From positions 2,844,001-2,908,000 of the forward strand of contig NZ_CP117025.1 in NCBI RefSeq assembly GCF_028551275.1: a stretch of DNA of 64,000 bases, read 5' to 3'. A program made the position numbers and the translations under genes. Position 1 is the first letter of the stretch. The number at the start of each line of letters is the position of its first letter. The stretch comes from Sphingomonas hankookensis (GTDB lineage: Bacteria; Pseudomonadota; Alphaproteobacteria; Sphingomonadales; Sphingomonadaceae). Below the pieces are notes generated by a model that did no database searches, was not told where the DNA came from, and saw only the letters and a list, made by a program, of their open reading frames with translations. This document shows positions 20,445 to 29,641 of the stretch, piece after piece.

Positions 20445-20745
20445 GGGGCGACGGAAGGCCGCTTTCGTCCCGTTGAACCTCGCGTCATCCCGGCGGAGGC
20501 CGGGATCTGTGGCGGATAGCGCGGGACAGGAGTCAGTCGATGCCTCAGCCTCCGCTGGGGCGACGGTTGTGGCAGGGATGCCTGGGGATGTTGACGCCCC
20601 GCACATAACCGTCACCCCGGACTTGATCCGGGGTCACGCTTCTTCTCACGGCTCAGTCGAGGAAGAAGAAGCGGGAACCCGGGTCAAGCCCGGGGCGACG
20701 ATAGGTATTCCGGTCAGCGGCGGCGATGGTCCGCCGCCGGCGGCA
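20445..20745. repeat. Gene-free gap with repeat copies of families 1 and 2
   Basis: A 301-bp gap between convergent argJ and trxA. It holds a partial repeat cgtcatcccggcggaggccg at about 20484 and a complete head-to-head family 1 pair at 20611-20700. No credible open frame or T-tailed terminator was seen. Confidence 0.75.
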
Positions 20746-21069
20746 TCAGCCCAGTTCACCCTCGAGCCACGCCTTCAGCTGGCTCTTCGGCCGCGCGCCG
20801 AGCAGGTCGGCGACCGGCTGGCCGTTCTTGAACAGCTTCAGCAGCGGGATCGACTGGACGCCCATCGACCCGGCGGTGTCGGGGTTGGCCATGATGTCGA
20901 CCTTGGCGATCGTCACCTTGTCGCCCAGTTCGTCGGCGATTTCTTCCAGCGCCGGAGCGATCATCTTGCACGGGCCGCACCAGTCCGCCCAGAAATCGAC
21001 CAGCACCGGCTTGTCGGATTGCAGCACGTCGGCGGAAAAGCTGGCGTCGGTAACGGTCTTGGTCGGCAT
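20746..21069 (-). CDS. trxA: Thioredoxin
   Basis: 107 residues from ATG at 21069 (MPTKTVTDASFSADVLQSDK), with the active site WCGPC (Cys31, Cys34) and the cis-Pro of QSIPLLKLF. It is the general cytoplasmic disulfide reductase. The longer open frame upstream overlaps addA and is not credible. It is the last gene of the minus-strand cluster, 47 bases after addA. Confidence 0.96.
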   Translation of the reverse strand: MPTKTVTDASFSADVLQSDKPVLVDFWADWCGPCKMIAPALEEIADELGDKVTIAKVDIMANPDTAGSMGVQSIPLLKLFKNGQPVADLLGARPKSQLKAWLEGELG

Positions 21070-21116
21070 GATAATCTCCTTCTTGCGCCAGTATCTATGA
21101 TCGGGGGGCCGGCACC

Positions 21117-24100
21117 TCAAGCTGTGCGGGGCAAGCTTTGTTCCCCCGCCCCCAAGCCGGGCTTGTGCGCGTCGAGCAGTTCGCCGGGCAGGACGAACAG
21201 GCGCGGACCGGCGGTGTAGAGCAACGCCGCCTCTACCGCGTGGTCGGGAAAGATGACGCGCAGTGCGGCGGCATAGGCCGCCATCTGCCGCAGGTGATAG
21301 ACCGGAATGTCCTCGACCGTGTCGGGCACGCGGCGGCCGGTCTTGAAGTCGACCACGCGCACCGTGTCGCTGCCGACGCACAGCCGGTCGACCGTGCCGG
21401 CGACGACCTGCGTGCCAACGACCGCTGCGATCGGCGCTTCGGCCAGCGCGTCGGGGCCGAACAAGTCGGCAAAGGCCGGATCGTCGAGCACCGCCATCGC
21501 GTCGCGCGTCACCCGGCGACGGAGGGCGGCATCCTCGACGCCCGCCGCGCCGGCCAGCCAGCGTCCGGCGGCATTGGCGCGCTCGTGGCGTGGCAGTTCG
21601 GGAAGGCGTTCGAACAGCTGGTGGAGCAGCCTGCCCCGCTCCGCTGCCGCGCGCATCGTCGCGGTGGGCGGCGGATCGGACACCTCGTCCTCGCCCACTG
21701 CCGACGGGGCGAGCGGGCGCGGCGGGCGGGCCTCGGCGGGGGCGGCGCGCGGAGCCAGGCGGGCGCCGATGCGGCGGCGGCCGGTGCGGTTGCCGACCGT
21801 GCCCTGACGGCGATCGGGGGTTGCGGCGTCAGGCCGGTGAACAGCCGGTCACCGTCCTCGCTCCCCGGCACCCCAAGCGCATCGAAAGCGGCGGCGGCGG
21901 CGCTGTACCAGCTGAGCGCCGGCGGAATGCCCTTGCACTTCGGTGATGGCGCGCCGGCGATGACCAGCCGCTCCTCGGCACGGGTCGCCGCGACGTAGAA
22001 GAGCCGCCAATGCTCCTCCAACTCGCGGCGGTCGCTGGCGGCAAAGGCGCCGTCGACCGGGGTGCCCGCCTCGCTGCCACGCGGGCGGAACAGCGGGAAG
22101 GCTGCGCCGTCATGGCTTTCGGGTGCCCATTGGACGACCCCGCGCCGGCTGTTCTCCGGATCGATCGCGGCATCGGCCAGCAGCACCAGCGGCGCCTGCA
22201 ACCCCTTCGACCCGTGCGCGGTCATCACCCGCACCGCGCCGCCCGAGCCGCCGGCGTCGCGCTTGATCTCCACCTCGCCCCGGTCGAACCATTCGACGAA
22301 ACGTTGCAGCGACGATGTGGCGACGCTTTCGAACGACAAAGCGGCGTTGAGCAGCTCGTCGATCGGGTCGCGCGCCTCCTCCCCCAGCCGCGCGATCAGC
22401 TTGCGGCGGCCGTCCATCTCGCCCGACAACAGTTCCTCAAGGAAGCGATAGGGCGTCGCGAAATCGGCACGGCGCAGGATGCGCGACAGCGGTTCGACCA
22501 CCTCGCTGTTCGTCCGGCGCAGATGCCGCCACAGGCTTCCGCTCTCGCGCAGTGCCCCTGCGAGCAGTTGCTCCTGCGTCCAGCCGATCAGCGGGGATAC
22601 GAGCAGGCAGGCAAGGCTCAAATCGTCATCGGGTTGCAGCGCGAAGCGGATCGCGGCGAGCAAATCCTTGACCGCCAGCGGCGCATCGAGCCGCAGCCGG
22701 TCGACGCCCGCCACCGGCACCCCCTCCGCATAGAGCCGCGCGACGATCAGCGAGGCGAGGTCGCCGCGCCGCTTGACCAGCACCATGATGTCGCCGGGCT
22801 GAAGCATCCGCCCCTTGGATTCCAGCGGCAGCGTGCCGATCCAGCCGGCGATTTCGCGCGCGATCTTCGTCGCGATGACGCGGGTGACGTCGTCGATCCA
22901 GCCTTCCTCGGCATCGTCGGGCGTCTCGACCACGGTCGGTGCCCAGAGGGTGACGGTGCCGGGGCCGGGCACCTCGCTGTCATGGGTGTCGGGCGCGTCG
23001 ATGCCCATGCCGGGGTCGGGCAAGGCGGCGATGGCGGCGTCGACGAATTCCAGCACCGGGCGCGTCGTGCGGAAGCTGTGGGTCAGCGACAACGTATCCA
23101 GCTCGCGCGCATCGCCGCGATAATCGTCGGGCAGTGCGGCACGGCGTTCGAAATCGACATGCGCCGCGCGGAAATAGATCGGGTCGGTGCCCTGGAAACC
23201 GAAGATCGCCTGCTTGTAGTCACCGACGACGAACAGCGTCCGCATCCCCGCCGTCCGCACCGCATCGCCGCTGAAGAATTCCTCGACCAGCGAACGGACG
23301 ATCGCCCATTGCTGGGGATTGGTGTCCTGCGCCTCGTCGATCAGGACATGTTCGGTGGTCTGGTCGAGCTTGAAGCGGACCCAGTCGCCGATGCCCGGTT
23401 GCGCCAGCAGGTTCAGCGTCTCGCGGATCAGATCGTCGAAATCGACCGCGCCCGCCCGACGCTTGGCACGGACATAGGCGTCGGCATAAGCACGCCCCGC
23501 CTCCAGCGCGTCGGCCAGCGCATCGGCATAGCCCATGCGTGCGGCTTCCTCGATCAGCTCACCGGCACGGCCGCCGACCGCATAGGCCAGTTCGTCATAA
23601 TCGGGTTCGGCGGCGACCAGTTTGGCCGACGCCTTGCGCAGCGTGTCCTCGGCCGTGAAGAAGATCTTGCGGATGTCGCGGACCCGCGCGGCGCGCTCGA
23701 CCGGGCTGGCAGCCAGCCAGTCCATGATCGCGCCATGCGTCTTCTTGCCCGTCGCCGTGCCCCAGGCGAGGTTGGCGGCGGCCAGCCGTTCCAAGGCGTC
23801 GCAGTCGAATTCGTCGTCGCTGCACGCTTCCGCCAGCATTTCGTCGATCGGCATCGACGGCAGGTCCAGCGCACGGCGCAGGAACGGCTGAATGCCGCTC
23901 GGCAGTTCAGTCATCGCCTGCGGCCGCTTGGCACATTCGCGCAGGAAATTCTCGGCCGCGCCCTCGCCCATGCGCAGTGACATGGCGGCAATGGCATCGC
24001 CGATACGGCTCGACCCGGTGCGCTGTTCCTCGACCAGCAGTTCGGCCAGCGCCTCACGCGCCATGCCCGCTTCCTCGCGCGCCTCGAGCGGGCGGAAGCC

Positions 24101-24544
24101 GGGGACCAGCCCCGCCTCGACCGGGAAGCCGGCGAGCAGGCTCTGGCAGAATCCGTGGATCGTCTGGATACGCACGCCGCCGCCCGGCGCGTCGAGGACG
24201 CGGGCGAACAGGGTGCGGGCGCGGGCGAGCAGCGCCGGGTCGTTCACGTCCTCACCCAACGCAAACAGATCGGCCTTCAACTCGGCGGTCGGCAGGCGGA
24301 CCCAGCGCGCCAATCGGCTGGCGACGCGTTCGGCCATTTCCGCCGCGCCCGCCTTGGTAAAGGTCAGGCACAGGATCGCGGCGGGATCGACCCCGCGCAG
24401 CAGCAGGCGAAACACCCGCGCCGACAGCACGTGCGTCTTGCCGGTGCCGGCCGACGCCGACAGCCAGACATGGCGATGCGGGTCGCTGGCCGCCGCCTGG
24501 TCGTTCTTCAACCGCTGGAGCGCGCGGACCTCACTCACGGCCAT
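21117..24544 (-). pseudogene. addA: Double-strand break repair helicase-nuclease AddA, frameshifted near the nuclease domain
   Basis: Frame one runs from ATG at 24544 through Walker A ASAGTGKTH, LTFTKAGAAEMAERV, VLIDEAQDTNPQQW and MTAHGSKGLQAPLVLL to about codon 934, then becomes a Pro/Arg-rich nonsense tail ending at 21509. The missing C-terminus (LLHQLFERLPELPRHERA, then the RecB-type nuclease motif VVDFKTGR) continues in another frame down to 21117. Adding one C to the C5 run (G5 at 21738-21742 on the plus strand) joins them into a normal 1142-residue AddA. AddAB unwinds and resects double-strand ends. It is either a sequencing or assembly error or a real homopolymer deletion; addB upstream is intact and overlaps by 14 bases. 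Confidence 0.85.
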
Positions 24545-27500
24545 ACCATTCGTCGCGGCGCATCAGCTGGTCGTAATCGGCATAGATGGCATATTCGGGC
24601 ACCAGCTTGGCGGTAAAGGCTTCGTCGCCGGTCAGGAAGCGGGCGACCGCATCCTCGAAATGACGCAGCGCGGTGGCGACGAATTCCGCCGTAGCAATCT
24701 TGCCGCCGGTGCCGTTGGCGTTGACCGGGGTGGTGAACTTGCCGAAGCTGTCCTTGTCCTTGATCAGCGACCAATATTCGAACGCGCTTGCCGTGCCGCG
24801 CACCCCGGCGAAGCAGCCGCGTTCGGCCATCAAGCCCAGCAGCCCCAGTTGCAGACTGTAGCCGGCGGCCACCGCCTTGCCGCTCGGCGCCTTGCCGGTC
24901 TTATAGTCGATGATCGCGAGACTGCCGTCGGCGGCGCGATCGATCCGGTCGGCCTTGCCCGACAGTTCGACCCCGGCGATGGCGAGCTTGCCGTCGCATT
25001 CGACCGCCGCCACGTCGCGCCCCTCGGCCAGCTTCTGGTGCGTCAGCGACGCGACCCAGTCGATCGCCTCGCGCAGGCGCGGCACCCACAATGCCCGCAG
25101 CAGCGGATGGGTGCGCGGATCGTCGGACAGCGCCTGCAACCGGCGGCGCAGCTTCGCCGGGTCCAGCCCGTCCTCGCGCGCCCAGCGTTCGAGCACGCCG
25201 TGCACCGCCGTTCCCCGCCATGCGGCGGTCGCATCGGCATCGACCGCGTCCATCGGCGACAGGCGCAGCATCCGCCGCGCATAGAAGGCGTAAGGGTCGG
25301 CCTTCATGCGGTCGACCTCGGTCACCGAGATGCGGCGCGGGCGCTGTGCTACCGGCGGGCGCGGTGCGGGGCGCGCTGCGGCAGCAAAGGATGCGGGCCG
25401 GTCGATCGCCCGCGCCCAGTCGCGCAAATGCCCTGCACGCTCCAGATTGTCGTCCAGCGCCTGCAACCGCAGCCACAGCCGTGACGCGATGGTCGGCGCG
25501 GTCGCGTCGCGCGCCGCGCGGGTGAGCACCACGTCGGGCGCGCCCATCGCCCCGGCAAAATCATGCGCGGCAAGGCCGATACGGCGTTCGAGACCGGGCA
25601 GGCCCAGATCGGCGCGAATGCGCGGGGCAAGCCACGGATCGGGTGACGGCAGCGCCGGCCACACCCCTTCGTTCAGGCCGCCGAGGATCATCAGGTCGGC
25701 GGTCTGCAACCGCGCTTCGAGCAGGCCGAGAATGGCGAGGCGCGGATGCGCGCCCTGCGGCGGACGCACCGCCACTTCGTCCAGCAAGGTGCGCAGGAGC
25801 GCGGGCAGCACACGGGGATCGACCAAGGGCGGGCCGATCGCCGCCTGTTCCTCCAGCGCGGCGATCAGTTCGGCAGCGGCGCGGCCTTCGGGCCGACTCC
25901 ACGCCGCGTCGCCCGCCAGCGTGGTCGCCGTCTCGCGCAGCACCCCCAGCAGGCGGACGAGCGGCTGCGGCCCGGATGCGAAGATGTCGGCGAGCGGCGT
26001 CAGCAGCGGACAGGCGATTTCCCAGAAGCCCGCCGCCGCCGCGCGGATCGCGGCATCGCGCGGCTCGCCCTCGCGCAGATGACGTTCGATCCCTGCCAAG
26101 CCCGGCGCCGGACGCGGGCCGCGCAACGCCCGGTCGAGCCGGCGCACACCATCGAGCCACAGCACCCGCTGTTCGGCGTCCCCGCTCTTCACCAACGGAT
26201 GTTTCAGCAGCGACAGCAACGCGACCGGCGCGAACGCCTGCGCCGCCGCCTCGACCAACGCCAGCAGCAACGTACCGGGCGCGAGCAGCGACAGCGGCTG
26301 CCCGGCGGAATCGTCGACACTGACACCCCAGCGCGCCATGTGCGCCGCCACCCGTCGCGCGAGCATCCGGTCGGGAGTCACCAGCGCGGCGGTGCGGCCG
26401 GGCGTCTCCAACGCCTCGCGCAGCGCGACGGCGATCGCCTGCGCTTCCTCGGCCGGGGTCGCCAGTTCGACCATCCGCACACCGGACAGGCGCCGGTCGG
26501 CGGCGGGCACGTCGATCCAGTGGTGCGTCCGCTCGGCGGGACTGAGCGCGGTGGCAATGGCGCGGCTGCGCGTCGGGGTCGCGTCATGCTCGCTCGCCGC
26601 CTGCCAGCGGACGAATTCGTGGCGGTTGACGCCCATCCGGTCGAGCAGCAGCTTCAAATGATATTGTGGGTGCGTCTCGATCGACCGCTTGCGCCGGCCG
26701 GTGACGGGATCGGGCGCATGGGGGCCGAGCGACGCCCATTCGTCATCGTCCATCGCCAGGTCGAGGCCGGGCAGCACGACCATCCCGCGCGGCAGGCCGG
26801 CGACGCAGCGCTGGATGCGGGCGATCGCCGGCGCGTTGGTGGCGATGCCCGCCGCGCAGACGAACCCCTTGGGCGGATCGACCGCCCAGCGCGCGCACAG
26901 CCGCCCGAGCAGCCGGGTCCGCCGGTCGGCCAGATCGATCCGCCCCAGCGCCGCCAGTTCGCCGGGCCAGCGGTCGAGCACGATGCGGAACAGGTCGAGC
27001 GAGCGTTCCCAATGCGCCGACAATGTTTCGTCGAGGTCGAGGGTGCGCAGCCGTGCCGGATCGACCTCCTCGACCAGCAGCTGGTCGAGGGTCGCGGCAA
27101 GGTCACCGGCCAGTCGCACCGCCTCCGCCGCATCGACCGGACGCCCGGCGCGCTGGCGCTCCTCGGTCACCAGCCGGGCGAGGATCATCCGTCGGGCGAG
27201 CGGATCGATCGCGGGCGGGATCGGTTCCTGGTCGGCCGGATCGGCAAAGCTGCCGACGCCTTCGTCCAGTTCGGGGTCGCCGATCGCGACGAGGCGGGGG
27301 AGCAGCAACCCGCCGCCGCTGGCGCGCACGAACGCTTCCTGCACCGTCCGCTTGGCGCGGTTGGTCGGCACCAGAACCATGCCCTGCGCCAGCGCCAGCC
27401 GGTCGCCGCCGAACCGGCGGATCAGCCCGACCGCCAGCGCATCGGCAAATGCCCGATGGATCGGGATGGTATAGAGGCTGAGGCGCCGCCCCTCAGCCAT
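24531..27500 (-). CDS. addB: Double-strand break repair protein AddB (alphaproteobacterial type)
   Basis: 989 residues from ATG at 27500, overlapping murU by 8 bases and addA by 14. AddB partners AddA in resecting DNA ends and recognising Chi-like sites. The N-terminal helicase-like region (MVLVPTNRAKRTVQEAFV) lacks a clear Walker A, as usual for this branch; the C-terminal RecB-family nuclease has LAIIDYKTGKAPSG. The Cys cluster of the Firmicute iron-sulfur AddB is not visible at the C-terminus, which ends without Cys. Confidence 0.92.
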   Translation of the reverse strand: MAEGRRLSLYTIPIHRAFADALAVGLIRRFGGDRLALAQGMVLVPTNRAKRTVQEAFVRASGGGLLLPRLVAIGDPELDEGVGSFADPADQEPIPPAIDPLARRMILARLVTEERQRAGRPVDAAEAVRLAGDLAATLDQLLVEEVDPARLRTLDLDETLSAHWERSLDLFRIVLDRWPGELAALGRIDLADRRTRLLGRLCARWAVDPPKGFVCAAGIATNAPAIARIQRCVAGLPRGMVVLPGLDLAMDDDEWASLGPHAPDPVTGRRKRSIETHPQYHLKLLLDRMGVNRHEFVRWQAASEHDATPTRSRAIATALSPAERTHHWIDVPAADRRLSGVRMVELATPAEEAQAIAVALREALETPGRTAALVTPDRMLARRVAAHMARWGVSVDDSAGQPLSLLAPGTLLLALVEAAAQAFAPVALLSLLKHPLVKSGDAEQRVLWLDGVRRLDRALRGPRPAPGLAGIERHLREGEPRDAAIRAAAAGFWEIACPLLTPLADIFASGPQPLVRLLGVLRETATTLAGDAAWSRPEGRAAAELIAALEEQAAIGPPLVDPRVLPALLRTLLDEVAVRPPQGAHPRLAILGLLEARLQTADLMILGGLNEGVWPALPSPDPWLAPRIRADLGLPGLERRIGLAAHDFAGAMGAPDVVLTRAARDATAPTIASRLWLRLQALDDNLERAGHLRDWARAIDRPASFAAAARPAPRPPVAQRPRRISVTEVDRMKADPYAFYARRMLRLSPMDAVDADATAAWRGTAVHGVLERWAREDGLDPAKLRRRLQALSDDPRTHPLLRALWVPRLREAIDWVASLTHQKLAEGRDVAAVECDGKLAIAGVELSGKADRIDRAADGSLAIIDYKTGKAPSGKAVAAGYSLQLGLLGLMAERGCFAGVRGTASAFEYWSLIKDKDSFGKFTTPVNANGTGGKIATAEFVATALRHFEDAVARFLTGDEAFTAKLVPEYAIYADYDQLMRRDEWYGRE

Positions 27501-28248
27501 CGGCGAGGACCGCCTCCGTCATCGCGATCGCGCCCGGCGTGCCGACATCGAACCACAGCCCCTGGTGCACCACGCCATAGGCGCGCCCGGCTTCGATCGC
27601 GCGGTTCCAGAACAAGTTGGTAGAAAACGCGCCTTCCGGCCAGTCGGCGATGACGCGCGGCGACAGGATCTGGACGCCGGTGAACACGAACGGCGCAAGC
27701 CGGCCGGGCTTGCGACGGCCGGTGATGCGGCCCATCGCGTCGATGTGGAAATCGCCCTGCCCGCGATGGCCGTGCGCCAGCGCCTGCGGCACCAGCAGCA
27801 GCAGCGCGTCCATCCGGTCGTCGTCCCACAAATTGCTGAGCAGCCGGATCGAGTCGACCGGGCCGTCGACCCACAGATTGTCCGAATTGACGCAGACGAA
27901 CGGCTGGTCGCCGATCAGCTCGCGCGCCTGTACCAGCCCGCCGCCGGTCTCCAGCAGCTTCGCGCGTTCGTCGGACACCGCGACGTCGATGCCCTTCACA
28001 CGGTGCTTGAGATGCGCTTCCATCGCATCGGCCAGGTAATGGACATTGACCACCGCGCGCTTGACCCCCGCCCCGCGCAACCGGTCGAACACGTGATCGA
28101 TCAGCGGCTTGCCGGCGACCTCGACCAGCGGCTTGGGCCGCATCGCGGTCAGCGGGCGCATCCGCTTGCCCAGCCCCGCCGCCATCACCATCGCGGTTTC
28201 GGGCACCGTCGCTTGCGGATGGGGACGGATCGAACGGAGCGTGGTCAT
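27493..28248 (-). CDS. murU: Nucleotidyltransferase, probable N-acetylmuramate alpha-1-phosphate uridylyltransferase MurU
   Basis: 251 residues with the sugar-nucleotidyltransferase signature MVMAAGLGKRMRPLT...PKPLVEV (20-44) and VNSDNLW. The ATG at 28248 overlaps the stop of the kinase gene upstream by ATGA. In Pseudomonas, AmgK and MurU form UDP-MurNAc from recycled MurNAc, bypassing the fosfomycin-sensitive MurA step; the same gene pair here supports that role. Other sugar-1-phosphate substrates cannot be excluded from sequence. Confidence 0.85.
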   Translation of the reverse strand: MTTLRSIRPHPQATVPETAMVMAAGLGKRMRPLTAMRPKPLVEVAGKPLIDHVFDRLRGAGVKRAVVNVHYLADAMEAHLKHRVKGIDVAVSDERAKLLETGGGLVQARELIGDQPFVCVNSDNLWVDGPVDSIRLLSNLWDDDRMDALLLLVPQALAHGHRGQGDFHIDAMGRITGRRKPGRLAPFVFTGVQILSPRVIADWPEGAFSTNLFWNRAIEAGRAYGVVHQGLWFDVGTPGAIAMTEAVLADG

Positions 28249-29216
28249 GCGAGTTCCTGCGGATCGCCGCGCTTGGGCGACGGGATGTTGAGATCGAACC
28301 AGCGCGCGACCCCGGCCAGCGCCGGATGGGTCAGGTCACGCTCCAGATAGCGCCACACGCGCGGACACAGCGCGCCATAGCGCGGCTTGCCGTCGCGCCG
28401 CCACAGCCGGGTGAAGATGCCGAGGATCTTCGCGTTCCGCTGCGCGCCGAACAGATGATAGGCGGCGTCGAACCCGTCGCCCACGCCGGTCGACTCCCGA
28501 TAGCGGGCGAGCATCGACGCCTCGACCACCGCCGGCACATCGCGCCGCGCATCCTGCAACAGCGACACGAGGTCGTACGCCGGATGCCCGGCCAGCGCGT
28601 CCTGGAAATCGAGCAGCCCCAGCCGCGCATCGTCGAGCAGCATCAGATTTTCGGCGTGATAGTCGCGCAGCACGGTGACGACCGGCATGTCGGGCAGCGC
28701 GTCGAACGCCGCATTCCATGCCGCTACATAACCTTCGGTATCGACGGTGAGGCCCAGCGCGTCGCAATACCATTCGATCAGCAGGTTCGCCTCGCGCAGG
28801 ATGAACGCGCGGTCGTAGGGAGGGACCGGGGCCGGCTCATGGCGTTGCAGGCGGAGCAGCTGGTCGACGGCGGCGGCATATAGCCGGCCTTCGCTTTCGG
28901 GTGCGGCGTCGACCGTCTCGCGCATCCGCATGTCGCCGAAATCCTCCAGCAGCATGAAGCCGGCAGCAGCATCGTCGGCCAGGATCGCGGGCGCGGCAAA
29001 GCCCCGTTCGCCCAGCCATGCCGCCATATGGGCGAACTTGCGCGTATCCTCGGGCGGCGGCGCGTCCATCAGCACCGCGCTGCGCCCCGCCTCGATCACG
29101 CGGTAGTAGCGGCGGAACGAGGCATCGACCGCCAAGGGCAATATCTGCGCTTCGCCCCAGCCGGCGTCAGTGAGGAACGGGACAGCCGCATCGCGCGGGT
29201 TCAGATCAGCGGCCAT
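28245..29216 (-). CDS. amgK: Aminoglycoside-phosphotransferase-fold sugar kinase, probable AmgK
   Basis: 323 residues from ATG at 29216 (MAADLNPRDAAVPFLTDAGW). The kinase catalytic loop reads VLRDYHAENLMLL and the metal-binding segment LLDFQDAL, both intact. AmgK phosphorylates the anomeric position of MurNAc or GlcNAc in cell wall recycling. It overlaps tsaE by 16 bases upstream and murU by 4 bases downstream. The N-terminal extension possible in this frame lies inside tsaE and is unlikely. Confidence 0.85.
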   Translation of the reverse strand: MAADLNPRDAAVPFLTDAGWGEAQILPLAVDASFRRYYRVIEAGRSAVLMDAPPPEDTRKFAHMAAWLGERGFAAPAILADDAAAGFMLLEDFGDMRMRETVDAAPESEGRLYAAAVDQLLRLQRHEPAPVPPYDRAFILREANLLIEWYCDALGLTVDTEGYVAAWNAAFDALPDMPVVTVLRDYHAENLMLLDDARLGLLDFQDALAGHPAYDLVSLLQDARRDVPAVVEASMLARYRESTGVGDGFDAAYHLFGAQRNAKILGIFTRLWRRDGKPRYGALCPRVWRYLERDLTHPALAGVARWFDLNIPSPKRGDPQELA

Positions 29217-29641
29217 CGGCTTTCCCAAGCGTCCGGCACGCGCGCTGTCAAGCGCCGCCCGCCCGCTTCGTCGAACGCGAGGGTCAGCCAAAGGGCATCC
29301 GGCCAAGGATCGTCGCCCAGCCGTTCGGGCCATTCGACGAGCAGCAGCGCATCGTCCGCCTCGTCCAGTCCCAGTTCGAGCGCCTCGTCCGGTTCCTCGA
29401 TCCGGTACAGATCGACGTGCAGGACGCTCAGGCGCACCTCCGGCGGATCATAGGGCTGGACGATCGCGAAGCTCGGCGAGGGCGCCTCCCCCGCCAGCCC
29501 CAGTGCCGCCAACACCCCGCGCGCGATACTCGTCTTGCCTGCGCCGAGCGGCCCCGACAGCGCGATCACGTCACCCGGCTGCACCACCGCCGCCAGCTTC
29601 GCCCCGAGCGCATGCGCCGCCGCTTCGTCCGGCAGATGCAT
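29201..29641 (-). CDS. tsaE: tRNA threonylcarbamoyladenosine biosynthesis ATPase TsaE
   Basis: 146 residues from ATG at 29641, which shares a TGATG junction with the upstream DivL-type gene; the GTG one codon earlier is an alternative. Walker A GPLGAGKT (30-37), then SPSFAIVQPY, HVDLYRIEEPDEALELGLDE and LLVEWPERLG are typical of TsaE, which works with TsaB and TsaD to make t6A at position 37 of ANN-decoding tRNAs. Confidence 0.93.
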   Translation of the reverse strand: MHLPDEAAAHALGAKLAAVVQPGDVIALSGPLGAGKTSIARGVLAALGLAGEAPSPSFAIVQPYDPPEVRLSVLHVDLYRIEEPDEALELGLDEADDALLLVEWPERLGDDPWPDALWLTLAFDEAGGRRLTARVPDAWESRWPLI

